A DNA stretch of 64,000 bases from Xenopus tropicalis (lineage: Eukaryota > Chordata > Amphibia > Anura > Pipidae). A program made the position numbers and the translations under genes. The stretch is taken from contig NC_030683.2 of the NCBI RefSeq assembly GCF_000004195.4, forward strand, positions 76,686,198 to 76,750,197, in the 5' to 3' direction. The notes beneath the pieces were generated by a model that was not told the origin of the DNA, ran no database searches, and saw nothing but the letters and a program-made list of their open reading frames with translations. Positions 1 through 10,771 of this stretch are shown piece by piece (the first letter of the stretch is position 1; each line of letters starts with the position of its first letter).

Positions 1-17
1 CGACAATCTATACTTAC

Positions 18-3000
18 TTATGATGAAGCCGGGCGATGTCATTCGTCACACTGTGAATTGGTTCCCCTGTTGACGATATGAAAAATGTCTGTGGGCATTT
101 CCCACTCCTGATAAATGATGGCCGTATTTTTTTATAAAAAACATCAAACCACTAAAATGACAGAAAAGAAAGTCAAGTTAAAAAAAATGCTATGCAAAAA
201 GTCTATCACAATATGCAATGTTTGTTTGTTTCAGACATATACCTCTTCTTCTTCTTCTTCTAGCAGTATAGAGGCGACTTGCTGAGTGGATGTCTTATGC
301 CTTTTTACACCAATGACCATACGGGTTTTGCAATCAGATGGTATCCTCTTGCACCATTCTTCCACCTATAAGCAAAAAAGACACAAGGATCGGTAAAATA
401 TCAAAAAGTTCACGTTCATATCATGTCAGCGGAACATAAAAAGCATGGCAGTGAAAAAATGTATCATGTATACTCACAGTCATATTTTGCACAACCCCTG
501 GTCGCTGGAGGTATTTTAAGACAATCAGTGCCTCCAAGTAATAGACGACATAAGACTTTTCCTTCTCCAAAAGACGTCCACCCATCTTGGCCTTCTTTAT
601 TATCTGCTCAAATGTTGGTCTGGCCACTATGAGGATCCGTTGACACTCTGAGGGGTCCTTTTTTGCAGATGTCAGATAGTCAAACCTGTGAATAGGGGTA
701 GTAAATGTTACACACCAAACCTACACACACAAAAAGCCAAAATAAATGCACAGGTACTAAAGCATACTTACTTTTTCCCCACAACGCTGGCCGAAATTCC
801 CTTGCTCAGCCTTCGCTGCAGAGGCGAGGTCATGTCGAGATAGCGTTTGCATTTTCCGACAAGTTCTTCACTTTGATGGGATCCGCTGGACAAAGTATCT
901 GTTTGAGATCTCACAAACCTCTTGATATGTTTCAGGTACGAAAACATTGTGGCATGAGCGTTCCCCAAATTCTCAAGTGCCGTAAAAAAGTCCAACGTCT
1001 TCTGTGTGTCGGTCAGGAAGCTTAAGGATGCCTTGGAGGGGTCCACAAAATACAAAAACCTGGCCACATTTGCCACCTAAAATGATACACAGGAATAAAT
1101 ATCATTATGAGGAAATGTGAACAGCAAAATAACAAAGGTAAACAACAAATGTTTACATAGACAGGTGTGACTCTTACCTCTTGTGACCATCTTCTTACTT
1201 GTAATTCTTGCTGCAGATATTTTCGGAAGCGAGCAAGAACACCACATTCAAGAGAGTGTTTTCTATACATGCCTGCAGCCATCATTCTTCTTCTAAGCAG
1301 AACGTAATTTGAATTGGTCTCGCTCCTAGTCCAAAGAAAAATATATTTAGAAATGATTGAAAATCTGTACTTATTACAACATGGACCGGTGTCAAATGAC
1401 CGGAAGCCAAGTTTAACAGGTATTTTCTTCTAAAGCATTCAAAATAACAAATGGTTTTCAGGATAGGGCAATTATTGGGGGAGGGTAGAATAGATTTTTT
1501 TAGTTAAAAAATTTAGTTAAAAATTTTTTAATGTTACTTTTCCCTTTAAAATACGCTTGTTAACTTACTGTTCAAGCCCTCCAACAAGATTGTGTGTCTC
1601 CATCTCTTCATATTCCTTGCCGTCATCATCATAATCATCATCATCGTTGTCATCAGTCAAGGGGTCTGCATTGGTCTCCTCTGACTCAACAGGACTGTAT
1701 TAATAAAAAATCAACAAAATGTTCAGATTGAAAAAAGTTGAAACACATACTGCTATGTAGACAGGTGTAGATTAGATGTACATATGACACTTATACTTAC
1801 AGGTCAAGCTCAGGTCCCTGCATCTCCACCTCTTGTTCATTCACAGGGCTTACGAAGTTCTCCTCATCTGACTCGATGGGGCTAAAATAATAAAGATCAA
1901 CTAAAGTTCAGAAAGGATTGAAACACAAAAAAAAAAACATGCACGCATATTACAAAGTAGAGGTTAATATTAGTATCTGTACAGGTGTAGATTAGATGTA
2001 CATATGACACTTATACTTACAGGTCAAGCTCAGGTCCCTGCATCTCCACCTCTTGTTCATTCACAGGGCTTACAAAGTCCTCCTCATCTGACTCGATGGG
2101 TCTAAAATAATAAATATCAACTAAAGTTCAGAAAAGATTGAAACACAAAAAAAAAACCATGCACACATATTACAAAGTAGAGGTGAATATTAGATGCACA
2201 TATGGCAAGTATACTTACAGGCCCTGTTGTACAACAGGTCGCTGTTTCTGCACTGCTTCAGCATTCAAGGGTCTGGAGTTTACCTTCTCATGCATTTTGG
2301 CCAATTGTGACATTAGGAAGTCAATGCTCTCCTGAAGTGACTGAAGTGTAGGTTGCTGTTTCTGCCCATTTTCAGCATTCAAGGGGCTGGGGCTTATCAT
2401 CTTATGTGACCTGACAGGGCAATATTGATAAACATCAACAACATTTCAGAAACAATGAATAACAATGTGCAAATTACAATGTAGACAGGTGAATCTTAAA
2501 AGAACATATGCCGAGTATACTTACAGGTCCAGACCTTTACAAGGGGCCTGTGTCTCCACTACTTCATCTGCTGGCCAATTGACGTTCACCTTGTTTCTGT
2601 CCATATTTGATGGACGGATGCTCTCTTTCATGGCACAGCTGTAATGCAACAAAAGATTGATTGTTAAGAAGAAATAAAAACAAACAATAATATTAAAGAC
2701 ATATGGACATACATGTCTAGACACAGCCAGACAGGAGCAATACATACCTTGCTGACTCTTGCTTCCCTCTAATATAGCAGCCATTTTTCTCCAGGAACTG
2801 GACAAAAAATTGTTTAGGATCAGAATCCTCATAGTCCAGGTCTTCATAATTAACAATACTTAGCCCTTCCAGGATTGCTCTCATCTTTCCTCTTGCTTCT
2901 TGCATCACAAATTCAATTTCTTGGTTATCTGCATGTTTCATGCAGGCTCTCCTCAGATGAAAAGGCAATTTGCCTGTAAGCTTCAGGCAAAACTTGCAGG

Positions 3001-3037
3001 CAAGATGATAGCGGTTAGGTGTCTTCTTAGAATCCAT
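18..3037 (-). CDS. Tyrosine recombinase-like gene, copy A (exons 1-11; exons 12-14 lie beyond the left edge)
   Basis: Best reference copy. Exons on the minus strand, 5' to 3': 3037-2748, 2638-2525, 2410-2219, 2101-2021, 1881-1801, 1694-1569, 1325-1178, 1076-772, 685-478, 365-243, 151-18. All introns are GT-AG and phases match; with exons 12-14 taken from copy B the frame closes at 776 codons plus stop. Residues 14-32 form C-x2-C-x9-H-x4-C, a probable DNA-binding zinc finger. Exons 4 and 5 are near-identical acidic 81-bp exons; exon 6 has an Asp run. Exons 7-11 hold the core-binding region and start of a tyrosine recombinase domain: Arg507 in LQRPGVVQNMT (first catalytic Arg) and Lys539 in RHKTS (beta-hairpin Lys). 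The start is the first ATG, 134 bp downstream of a TATA box. Expected role: DNA strand exchange in the nucleus. The family assignment is by motif only; the substrate is unknown. Confidence 0.82.
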
Positions 3038-3170
3038 TTTCAAATAAAATTAAAAAGCCAAAAATGAAGTAACGGTTTCTGTGATTCACAAAAGGAAGGC
3101 AAGCTACAGGAGCTTGTTACTTCAATGATTCACAAAATGAGGTATGGTTCAAATGAGAGCAGGAGGGAAT

Positions 3171-3177
3171 ATTTATA
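3171..3177 (-). promoter_or_regulatory. TATA box of copy A
   Basis: TATAAAT on the minus strand, 134 bp before the ATG at 3037, so transcription probably starts near 3,140-3,147 with a leader of about 105 nt. The same box sits before the other copies: 10905-10911 (B), 20875-20881 (C), 36469-36475 (E), 37773-37779 (+ strand, F), 43700-43706 (G), 51427-51433 (H) and 59173-59179 (I). It is kept even in the diverged copy I, which supports function. Copy D has an extra T here, probably a sequencing error. Confidence 0.6.
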
Positions 3178-3521
3178 CCAGCCAACAAGTATAGCAACCA
3201 ATAGAAATCAAGACATGGAGACAATACCTGGCTAGATTTTTGTGTATTAATCAAACTTCATTCTTTATAGGGATTACAGTTACAGGTGTTACAGTTTCTG
3301 CTACAGCTTAACATTCTTTCACACCTGTTGCTGATCAGTATGTAGGTACCAGGGGGATTAAGTCAAGTTGTCAAAAACTTAATCTCTCTGGCATGGGAGT
3401 CTAGGGGATTAGGCTGCATACCTTACAACAATCTTATCTGACAGTGGTACCAACTGTATTAGAGCTTTCATGCAAAGAAGTTAGAATTGATTGGGGGTTT
3501 ACTATCAAATCTGAACTTTCT
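3178..3521. other. Upstream flank of copy A
   Basis: Unit spacer directly upstream of the TATA box. No open frame with splice support is seen. It is conserved in every unit, and its first half also in copy I up to about 59,362. Enhancer or proximal promoter elements may lie here but none is recognisable. Confidence 0.4.
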
Positions 3522-3826
3522 AAGTTTTAGCTTGGTAAATGCTTTTTCCAATAATAAAAACAGACCAAAAATGTAGTTTTTGTTCCAAATCATTTGACTT
3601 GCAAAAAGAGGAATGAAACACACACACACACACACATATATCTTTAAAATTTCAAACTATTTGTGGATATATATATATATATATATATATATCCACAAAT
3701 AGTTTGAAATTTCAAAGATATGTGTGTGTGTTTCATTCCTCATTTTGCAAATCAAATGATTTGGAACAAAAACTACATTTTTGGCCTGTTTTTATTACTG
3801 GAAAAAGCATTTACCAAGCTAAAACT

Positions 3827-3828
<2 letters not shown>
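3522..3828. repeat. Long imperfect palindrome with a (TA)n centre, unit 1
   Basis: The left arm (3522-3668) runs from AAGTTTTAGCTTGG through a CA repeat to TATTTGTGGAT. The right arm (3691-3828) is its near-perfect reverse complement, starting ATCCACAAATAG and ending CTAAAACTTA. The arms are about 140 bp each, separated only by an alternating TA run. Such a sequence can extrude as a cruciform and is prone to deletion, inversion and sequencing fold-back. Confidence 0.85.

Positions 3829-3868
<40 letters not shown>
3829..3868. repeat. (TA)n tract, unit 1
   Basis: Second alternating TA tract immediately after the palindrome. Its length differs strongly between units (short here, much longer at 11572-11642 and 52087-52168). 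Apparent YIYIYI open frames across it are low-complexity artefacts. Confidence 0.9.
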
Positions 3869-3871
<3 letters not shown>

Positions 3872-4424
3872 ACAGACATACACAAACACAAATATATTTA
3901 CACACATACAGCTTGACCTTAGCACAGAACAACTGCACATTTGTTTAATGTCTTGTAACAATAAACCTTTACCCCAATATCCACATAGATATTGTAGATT
4001 GGACACAGAATGACTTCTGAAATCTATTGGTATGAAAGCAACGAGCAGTTGCAGATTTCAAAAAGTAAACCACACAGAGAGATGTCTATTTCAGACTTCC
4101 AGGTGTGCAGTCTATATGCTACCGTTGCCCGGGGGTCACCCAGAAACTTTTTGATGGGGGCACATTTCAGAGTTTAGCATTCTGTGTGTATGGCCCATAT
4201 GCCATTGTTTAAATTACCAAAAATGTCTGGCCCATCTAAGGGCTCCCCCTGCATACTTGAAATCTATACACATAAATATACACACAGCCTAATATATGAA
4301 CATTTATAAGCTAAATACATTCGTACAACTACTTTTTTTAAGCAAAAACTTAAAAATTAAGATTTGATAGTAAACCTCCAACAATTGTAACTTATTGGCA
4401 ATACAGTTTAGAACATTGTCAGAT
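3869..4424. other. Unit spacer, no gene seen
   Basis: Starts with a CAGACATACACAAAC block that recurs at 5606 and in the truncated spacer near 59,480. The rest is spacer sequence found in all full units but largely missing from the array edge at 59,363-60,335. No open frame with coding character was found. Confidence 0.4.
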
Positions 4425-4622
4425 AAAGTTGTTATAAGGTATGCAAGTATGCAGCCGAAGTCTGAAGGAAGGACAATGGCAACAGGCTTCAAAGGCCTAG
4501 CCTTCAAGTACAAGGTGACATGTCACACATCTTTAGTGAAGATGGAGAGGAGACAGAGGATGTTGATTGCACAAAGAGGAATGAAACACACACATATATC
4601 TTTAAAATTTCAAACTATTTGT

Positions 4623-4640
<18 letters not shown>
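4425..4640. repeat. Direct repeat, first copy (966-bp offset)
   Basis: From AAAGTTGTTATAAGG to the ATTTGTGGATAT end, this block recurs at 5391-5605 with a few substitutions. Its last 60 bp (from AGAGGAATGAAACAC) match the outer part of the palindrome arm, so the same sequence appears at several sites per unit. Confidence 0.8.
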
Positions 4641-4669
<29 letters not shown>

Positions 4670-4873
4670 TAGAAAAGATCCTCTGCACTCACCCATTATC
4701 AATATATAAAGGACATTAAGGCATTCTGTGCATTAAGCTACTAAGAAATGCCCTACCCTTTAAGCAAAACAGGGATTGTTTGTCCATATATTGCAATATA
4801 CTTCAAGCTTGCCAACTATGTCAAAGTCATCCCTTCTGGCCAGTCCTACACTGAATTTTGTGATTTATTAAGA

Positions 4874-5009
4874 ATTCTACTGCTTTAATATACATTTAGC
4901 AAAGGAGCCAATTTTTACCTGCAACATGTTTACTTCTTAAGGTTAAACCCCCCATATGTTGCAGGTAAAACTTAGTCACTTTGCTAAATGTATATTGAAG
5001 CAGTAGAAT
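4874..5009. repeat. Imperfect inverted repeat (MITE-like hairpin), unit 1
   Basis: The left arm 4874-4926 (ATTCTACTGCTTTAATATAC...) pairs with the right arm 4957-5009 (...GAAGCAGTAGAAT) around a loop of about 30 bp. It recurs at 12674-12810, 22659-22797 and in the other full units. Only the right half is present near the array edge (from about 59,750). A miniature inverted-repeat element is possible, but I cannot identify a clear target-site duplication. Confidence 0.65.
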
Positions 5010-5160
5010 ATAGATATGTATATAGTTATATTAGTTGGAATGGTTATTTTTAGATATGCACATTTGTCTTTGTAACTCATTTTTAGTAAATTCTTATTGT
5101 TGCAAGACATTTGAAAATAGATTGGTTGATTTGTGCTTAGTTTAAGCTGTGTGTTAGTAA

Positions 5161-5176
5161 GGATGGATAGATAGAT

Positions 5177-5220
<44 letters not shown>
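5161..5220. repeat. (GATA)n microsatellite, unit 1
   Basis: Run of GATA/TAGA tetranucleotides after GGATGGATAGATAGATGATA. The orthologous tracts are at 12965-13020 (cut by the N gap), 22951-22994, about 30673-30748, 45690-45744, 53443-53504 and an interrupted version at 59950-60045. Lengths vary between units. Confidence 0.9.
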
Positions 5221-5390
5221 TATTTTAAAATGGTTTTAACCTATAATGCCTGCTTTGTAAGTTTTGGATGTCTCTGTTCAATTAATATGTTTGTTTCAGG
5301 AGTCTTGGGGATTATGCATTATGGACTTTGTCACCTCAATTGAGGAATTAGTCTCACAACTTTCTTTTACACCTTATGACATATCACATC

Positions 5391-5605
5391 AAAGTTGTTA
5401 TAAGGTATGCAAGTATGCAGCCGGAATCTGAAGGAAGGACAATGGCAACAGGCTTCAAAGGCCTAGCCTTAAAGCACAAGGTGACATGTCACACATCTTT
5501 TGTGAGGATGGAGAGGAGACAGAGGATGTTGATTGCACAAAGAGGAATGAAACACACACATATATCTTTAAAATTTCAAACTATTTGTGGATATATATAT
5601 ATATA
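5391..5605. repeat. Direct repeat, second copy
   Basis: Second member of the pair described at 4425-4640. It carries small differences (for example GGAATCTGAAGG instead of GAAGTCTGAAGG) that are shared by the corresponding positions of other units, so the duplication predates unit amplification. Confidence 0.8.
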
Positions 5606-6060
5606 CAGACATACACAAACACAAATATATTTACACACATACAGCTTGACCTTAGCACAGAACAACTGCTCTATTGTCTAATGTCTTGGAGCAATAAACT
5701 TTTATCCCAAGTAAATTACACACACACACACACACATAAATGTGCATATATAAAAATATATATATGGTCCATATATTTACAACAGCTATCTGAGCCCTAG
5801 CTTCAGAGGGCATCATGGGGTATGTAGTGCAAGGGATTCCTGGGGGCTGTGTCCTTCAATTGCTAATGAGGTAGCCACAAGCTATTGTTAAGGTTTTGCC
5901 AGCCACACCCCCCCCCCCGAAACAGGTAAGCATGGGGACTTCAGCAGGGCCTAGCATTTCCAGGGCACTCAATGAGAATACACAAGAGGTTTATAAGTAA
6001 AGGAACATTTATTAACACTCTGAAGGAAAAATTAAATAACACCACCCCCTTAAAAAAATG
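5606..6060. other. Unit spacer with CA tract and poly-C run
   Basis: Holds a second CAGACATACACAAAC block, a (CA)n tract near 5718 and a C homopolymer near 5910. Positions 5787-5955 are a block cleanly absent from unit 8 (junction at 54,069). Minus-strand AATAAA at 6013-6008 is a possible polyadenylation signal for copy B, about 825 bp after its stop; this is weak evidence. No gene is seen. Confidence 0.4.
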
Positions 6061-6410
6061 TCCAAAGTATTTCATGGTTTCCTTCATGTGGCAGATCCAG
6101 TTGGCTGACAATCTCTTCAGACTCTTTTGATGGTTTCAGGTGCTGGTGTCTCATCTGCATCTCTCATGAGGAATGCTTCAGAAGACAAAGTATTTCACAA
6201 TTTTCTCTAAAAACTCCCCCCCCTCAAAAAAAAAAAAAAGTCCAAAGTATTTCATGGTTTCCCTCATGTGGCATATCCAGTAGACTGACAATCTCTTCAG
6301 ACTCTTTTGATGGTTTCAGGTGCTGGTTTCTCATCTGCATCTCACATGAGGAATGCTTCAGAAGCCAAAGTATTTCACCATTCTCTCTAAAAACTCCAGT
6401 GATGACTCTG
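6061..6410. repeat. 180-bp tandem duplication
   Basis: Two adjacent copies, 6061-6240 and 6241-about 6410, both beginning TCCAAAGTATTTCATGG and both containing CTCTTCAGACTCTTTTGATG. They are separated by a C-run/A-run. The pair is present in all complete units, probably inside the 3' untranslated region of the recombinase gene. Confidence 0.85.
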
Positions 6411-6837
6411 CTTATTTTTTAAAGCCTAAAAATAATATAGATATCAGAATGGTCACAGTCAATTATCTAAACTGTGTCGATGTATTGTTCATTAGAAAAA
6501 AAAAGAAGGGCGGAGAAAAAGAGAAAAAATGCTAAATAGTAATGTCAGAAAATAAGTATAAAATAGGTGTACTTATCTTATTCTGGATGAATTTATGGCC
6601 ATTCTGATATCCAAGTTGTGCTTCTTTTTAGACCTAAAAAATAAAACATATGTTATAAATTTGATAACAAATATAACTCAGAGAGGCAGAGTGAGTGCGT
6701 GAGAGACAAGGTGTCGGGGAGGGAAGTAAATAAGTGTACTTATCTTTTTTCAAGTTGAATTCATGCCCATTCCACTTGGAACGTGTTCAGAAACCTGATT
6801 CACTATTACCGAGGGTTACAGGTTTCCAAAATATCCC
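6411..6837 (-). other. Probable 3' untranslated or unassigned 3' exon region of copy B
   Basis: Downstream of the in-frame TAA at 6840-6838. On the minus strand an acceptor-like TTTTTTAG precedes about 6,632, and two related segments both end in AAGATAAGTACAC (near 6,745 and 6,570), suggesting an old duplication. No GT donor continuing the frame was found, so I do not extend the coding region. Confidence 0.35.
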
Positions 6838-9800
6838 TTATCGGTGGCAAGTTGGTCTTCCATCCAGTGCCTTGGATACATCTCTTTCTTCATGTGGATT
6901 CTCATATTTGAGAAGTCCTAGAATGGATGGGTAGAGAAGAAAGAATTATTAGATATTCACTTGGTAACGTATACAAACGGATACATTCAGTGATTGAACA
7001 TTCAACAATTTAGGAAGACTTACCAGCAACATAATCCACTCTCATCTTATTTTGCTGTTTTCTCCAACGGTCATAAACGTACTGGCCGTACTCACGGGAA
7101 AAGCCTAGTGCTGCCTTTAAGCAAGGAGGCGTGGCATCAATAGTAAGTGGGTGGCACTTTTTAAATTTTTCAAAGGCTTCCTCCCTCAACCCACGGGAGA
7201 CTTCTGGTGTTTCTTCTTGCAGGGGCTTCTGTGGCACCTCTTGACACCTGTTAAATGAATAATTAAAAAGAAACGAGTGGTTATTCCCTGCTTTCTGTAT
7301 AAATCATAATTTATCTGTACTTAAAAAAAAAAAATTGCATATGCAAAGCCATGTAAATGCTCTATTAAATTACCTTGATGTTGATGGCTGGGATTCATGC
7401 ATCGCCCTCTTCATCATTTCTGCCGCTTCTACCATATTGTCAACGGTCTTCTCGCCATATATCCTTCCGGCAGTCACATTTGAATGGCCAAGCAACCTGG
7501 CAAACATGTTCCTCTGAGCATCAGTTTGAAAGTGGGAGACCATGTATGTCTCCATTGTCCTTCTAGCCTCTTGACTTGTGACAGGGCGCAATTTAAACCT
7601 AAGGGAAAAAATGTATGTTCAGAAATGTGAACGTTGAAACCAGTACTAAACGGGGCTAGAACGTAAGCCTATGCCAGTAATCACACGATAGCTATAGTTT
7701 CTGAGAAGAACTAACAAATACTTGTATTTGTATGCGACAATCTATACTTACTTATGATGAAGCCGGGCGATGTCATTCGTCACACTGTGAATTGGTTCCC
7801 CTGTTGACGATATGAAAAATGTCTGTGGGCATTTCCCACTCCTGATAAATGATGGCCGTATTTTTTTATAAAAAACATCAAACCACTAAAATGACAGAAA
7901 AGAAAGTCAAGTTAAAAAAAATGCTATGCAAAAAGTCTATCACAATATGCAATGTTTGTTTGTTTCAGACATATACCTCTTCTTCTTCTTCTTCTAGCAG
8001 TATAGAGGCGACTTGCTGAGTGGATGTCTTATGCCTTTTTACACCAATGACCATACGGGTTTTGCAATCAGATGGTATCCTCTTGCACCATTCTTCCACC
8101 TATAAGCAAAAAAGACACAAGGATCGGTAAAATATCAAAAAGTTCACGTTCATATCATGTCAGCGGAACATAAAAAGCATGGCAGTGAAAAAATGTATCA
8201 TGTATACTCACAGTCATATTTTGCACAACCCCTGGTCGCTGGAGGTATTTTAAGACAATCAGTGCCTCCAAGTAATAGACGACATAAGACTTTTCCTTCT
8301 CCAAAAGACGTCCACCCATCTTGGCCTTCTTTATTATCTGCTCAAATGTTGGTCTGGCCACTATGAGGATCCGTTGACACTCTGAGGGGTCCTTTTTTGC
8401 AGATGTCAGATAGTCAAACCTGTGAATAGGGGTAGTAAATGTTACACACCAAACCTACACACACAAAAAGCCAAAATAAATGCACAGGTACTAAAGCATA
8501 CTTACTTTTTCCCCACAACGCTGGCCGAAATTCCCTTGCTCAGCCTTCGCTGCAGAGGCGAGGTCATGTCGAGATAGCGTTTGCATTTTCCGACAAGTTC
8601 TTCACTTTGATGGGATCCGCTGGACAAAGTATCTGTTTGAGATCTCACAAACCTCTTGATATGTTTCAGGTACGAAAACATTGTGGCATGAGCGTTCCCC
8701 AAATTCTCAAGTGCCGTAAAAAAGTCCAACGTCTTCTGTGTGTCGGTCAGGAAGCTTAAGGATGCCTTGGAGGGGTCCACAAAATACAAAAACCTGGCCA
8801 CATTTGCCACCTAAAATGATACACAGGAATAAATATCATTATGAGGAAATGTGAACAGCAAAATAACAAAGGTAAACAACAAATGTTTACATAGACAGGT
8901 GTGACTCTTACCTCTTGTGACCATCTTCTTACTTGTAATTCTTGCTGCAGATATTTTCGGAAGCGAGCAAGAACACCACATTCAAGAGAGTGTTTTCTAT
9001 ACATGCCTGCAGCCATCATTCTTCTTCTAAGCAGAACGTAATTTGAATTGGTCTCGCTCCTAGTCCAAAGAAAAATATATTTAGAAATGATTGAAAATCT
9101 GTACTTATTACAACATGGACCGGTGTCAAATGACCGGAAGCCAAGTTTAACAGGTATTTTCTTCTAAAGCATTCAAAATAACAAATGGTTTTCAGGATAG
9201 GGCAATTATTGGGGGAGGGTAGAATAGATTTTTTTAGTTAAAAAATTTAGTTAAAAATTTTTTAATGTTACTTTTCCCTTTAAAATACGCTTGTTAACTT
9301 ACTGTTCAAGCCCTCCAACAAGATTGTGTGTCTCCATCTCTTCATATTCCTTGCCGTCATCATCATAATCATCATCATCGTTGTCATCAGTCAAGGGGTC
9401 TGCATTGGTCTCCTCTGACTCAACAGGACTGTATTAATAAAAAATCAACAAAATGTTCAGATTGAAAAAAGTTGAAACACATACTGCTATGTAGACAGGT
9501 GTAGATTAGATGTACATATGAACACTTATACTTACAGGTCAAGCTCAGGTCCCTGCATCTCCACCTCTTGTTCATTCACAGGGCTTACGAAGTTCTCCTC
9601 ATCTGACTCGATGGGGCTAAAATAATAAAGATCAACTAAAGTTCAGAAAGGATTGAAACACAAAAAAAAAAACATGCACGCATATTACAAAGTAGAGGTT
9701 AATATTAGTATCTGTACAGGTGTAGATTAGATGTACATATGACACTTATACTTACAGGTCAAGCTCAGGTCCCTGCATCTCCACCTCTTGTTCATTCACA

Positions 9801-10771
9801 GGGCTTACAAAGTCCTCCTCATCTGACTCGATGGGTCTAAAATAATAAATATCAACTAAAGTTCAGAAAAGATTGAAACACAAAAAAAAAACCATGCACA
9901 CATATTACAAAGTAGAGGTGAATATTAGATGCACATATGGCAAGTATACTTACAGGCCCTGTTGTACAACAGGTCGCTGTTTCTGCACTGCTTCAGCATT
10001 CAAGGGTCTGGAGTTTACCTTCTCATGCATTTTGGCCAATTGTGACATTAGGAAGTCAATGCTCTCCTGAAGTGACTGAAGTGTAGGTTGCTGTTTCTGC
10101 CCATTTTCAGCATTCAAGGGGCTGGGGCTTATCATCTTATGTGACCTGACAGGGCAATATTGATAAACATCAACAACATTTCAGAAACAATGAATAACAA
10201 TGTGCAAATTACAATGTAGACAGGTGAATCTTAAAAGAACATATGCCGAGTATACTTACAGGTCCAGACCTTTACAAGGGGCCTGTGTCTCCACTACTTC
10301 ATCTGCTGGCCAATTGACGTTCACCTTGTTTCTGTCCATATTTGATGGACGGATGCTCTCTTTCATGGCACAGCTGTAATGCAACAAAAGATTGATTGTT
10401 AAGAAGAAATAAAAACAAACAATAATATTAAAGACATATGGACATACATGTCTAGACACAGCCAGACAGGAGCAATACATACCTTGCTGACTCTTGCTTC
10501 CCTCTAATATAGCAGCCATTTTTCTCCAGGAACTGGACAAAAAATTGTTTAGGATCAGAATCCTCATAGTCCAGGTCTTCATAATTAACAATACTTAGCC
10601 CTTCCAGGATTGCTCTCATCTTTCCTCTTGCTTCTTGCATCACAAATTCAATTTCTTGGTTATCTGCATGTTTCATGCAGGCTCTCCTCAGATGAAAGGC
10701 AATTTGCCTGTAAGCTTCAGGCAAAACTTGCAGGCAAGATGATAGCGGTTAGGTGTCTTCTTAGAATCCAT
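6838..10771 (-). CDS. Tyrosine recombinase-like gene, copy B (complete; one 1-nt deletion in exon 1)
   Basis: Only clean copy with all 14 exons in the window: 10771-10483, 10373-10260, 10145-9954, 9836-9756, 9616-9536, 9428-9303, 9059-8912, 8810-8506, 8419-8212, 8099-7977, 7885-7752, 7598-7374, 7247-7024, 6917-6838. Exon 12 completes the catalytic domain: TSQEARRT (Arg613; the usual His of the HxxR box is Gln610), LLGHS (His639) and RIYGE (Tyr648, the expected nucleophile). Exon 13 adds a C-terminal segment with DRWRKQQNKMR; exon 14 ends at TAA. Exon 1 has AAA where copy A has AAAA (about 10,695), shifting the frame after the zinc finger. In a homopolymer this may be an assembly error. Otherwise nearly identical to copy A. 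Proposed activity: site-specific DNA cleavage and rejoining through a 3'-phosphotyrosine. Substrate unknown. Confidence 0.83.

Noticed and set aside
423..632. Plus-strand open frames overlapping exon 9 and similar frames over exon 8 and the promoter region
   Set aside because: They lie antisense to exons with proper splice borders and motifs; they persist only because the exons are open on both strands and the units are copied.
2021..2101. Exons 4 and 5 as a simple minisatellite
   Set aside because: Each is bounded by its own AG and GT and keeps phase 2, so an exon duplication fits better.
3522..3828. CRISPR-like or integron-like repeat array
   Set aside because: The repeats are AT-rich palindromes and microsatellites with no regular spacer pattern, in a eukaryotic intron-containing context.
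3829..3916. Open frames rich in alternating Tyr-Ile (here and at 4620, 11570, 12400, 29340, 44360, 52090, 61490)
   Set aside because: They are translations of (TA)n tracts; no splice sites, start context or conservation supports coding.
5161..5220. GATA tract as a GATA-factor enhancer
   Set aside because: A simple tetranucleotide microsatellite of variable length explains it; no evidence of selection for binding sites.
6560..6650. A fifteenth coding exon of the recombinase gene (acceptor-like TTTTTTAG before GTCTAAAAAG)
   Set aside because: The frame already closes at TAA in exon 14 and no donor in exon 14 with compatible phase was found; left as 3' region.
6734..6934. Plus-strand 66-codon frame repeated in each unit near exon 14
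   Set aside because: Antisense to exon 14 and the 3' flank; no splice or promoter support and no recognisable motif.
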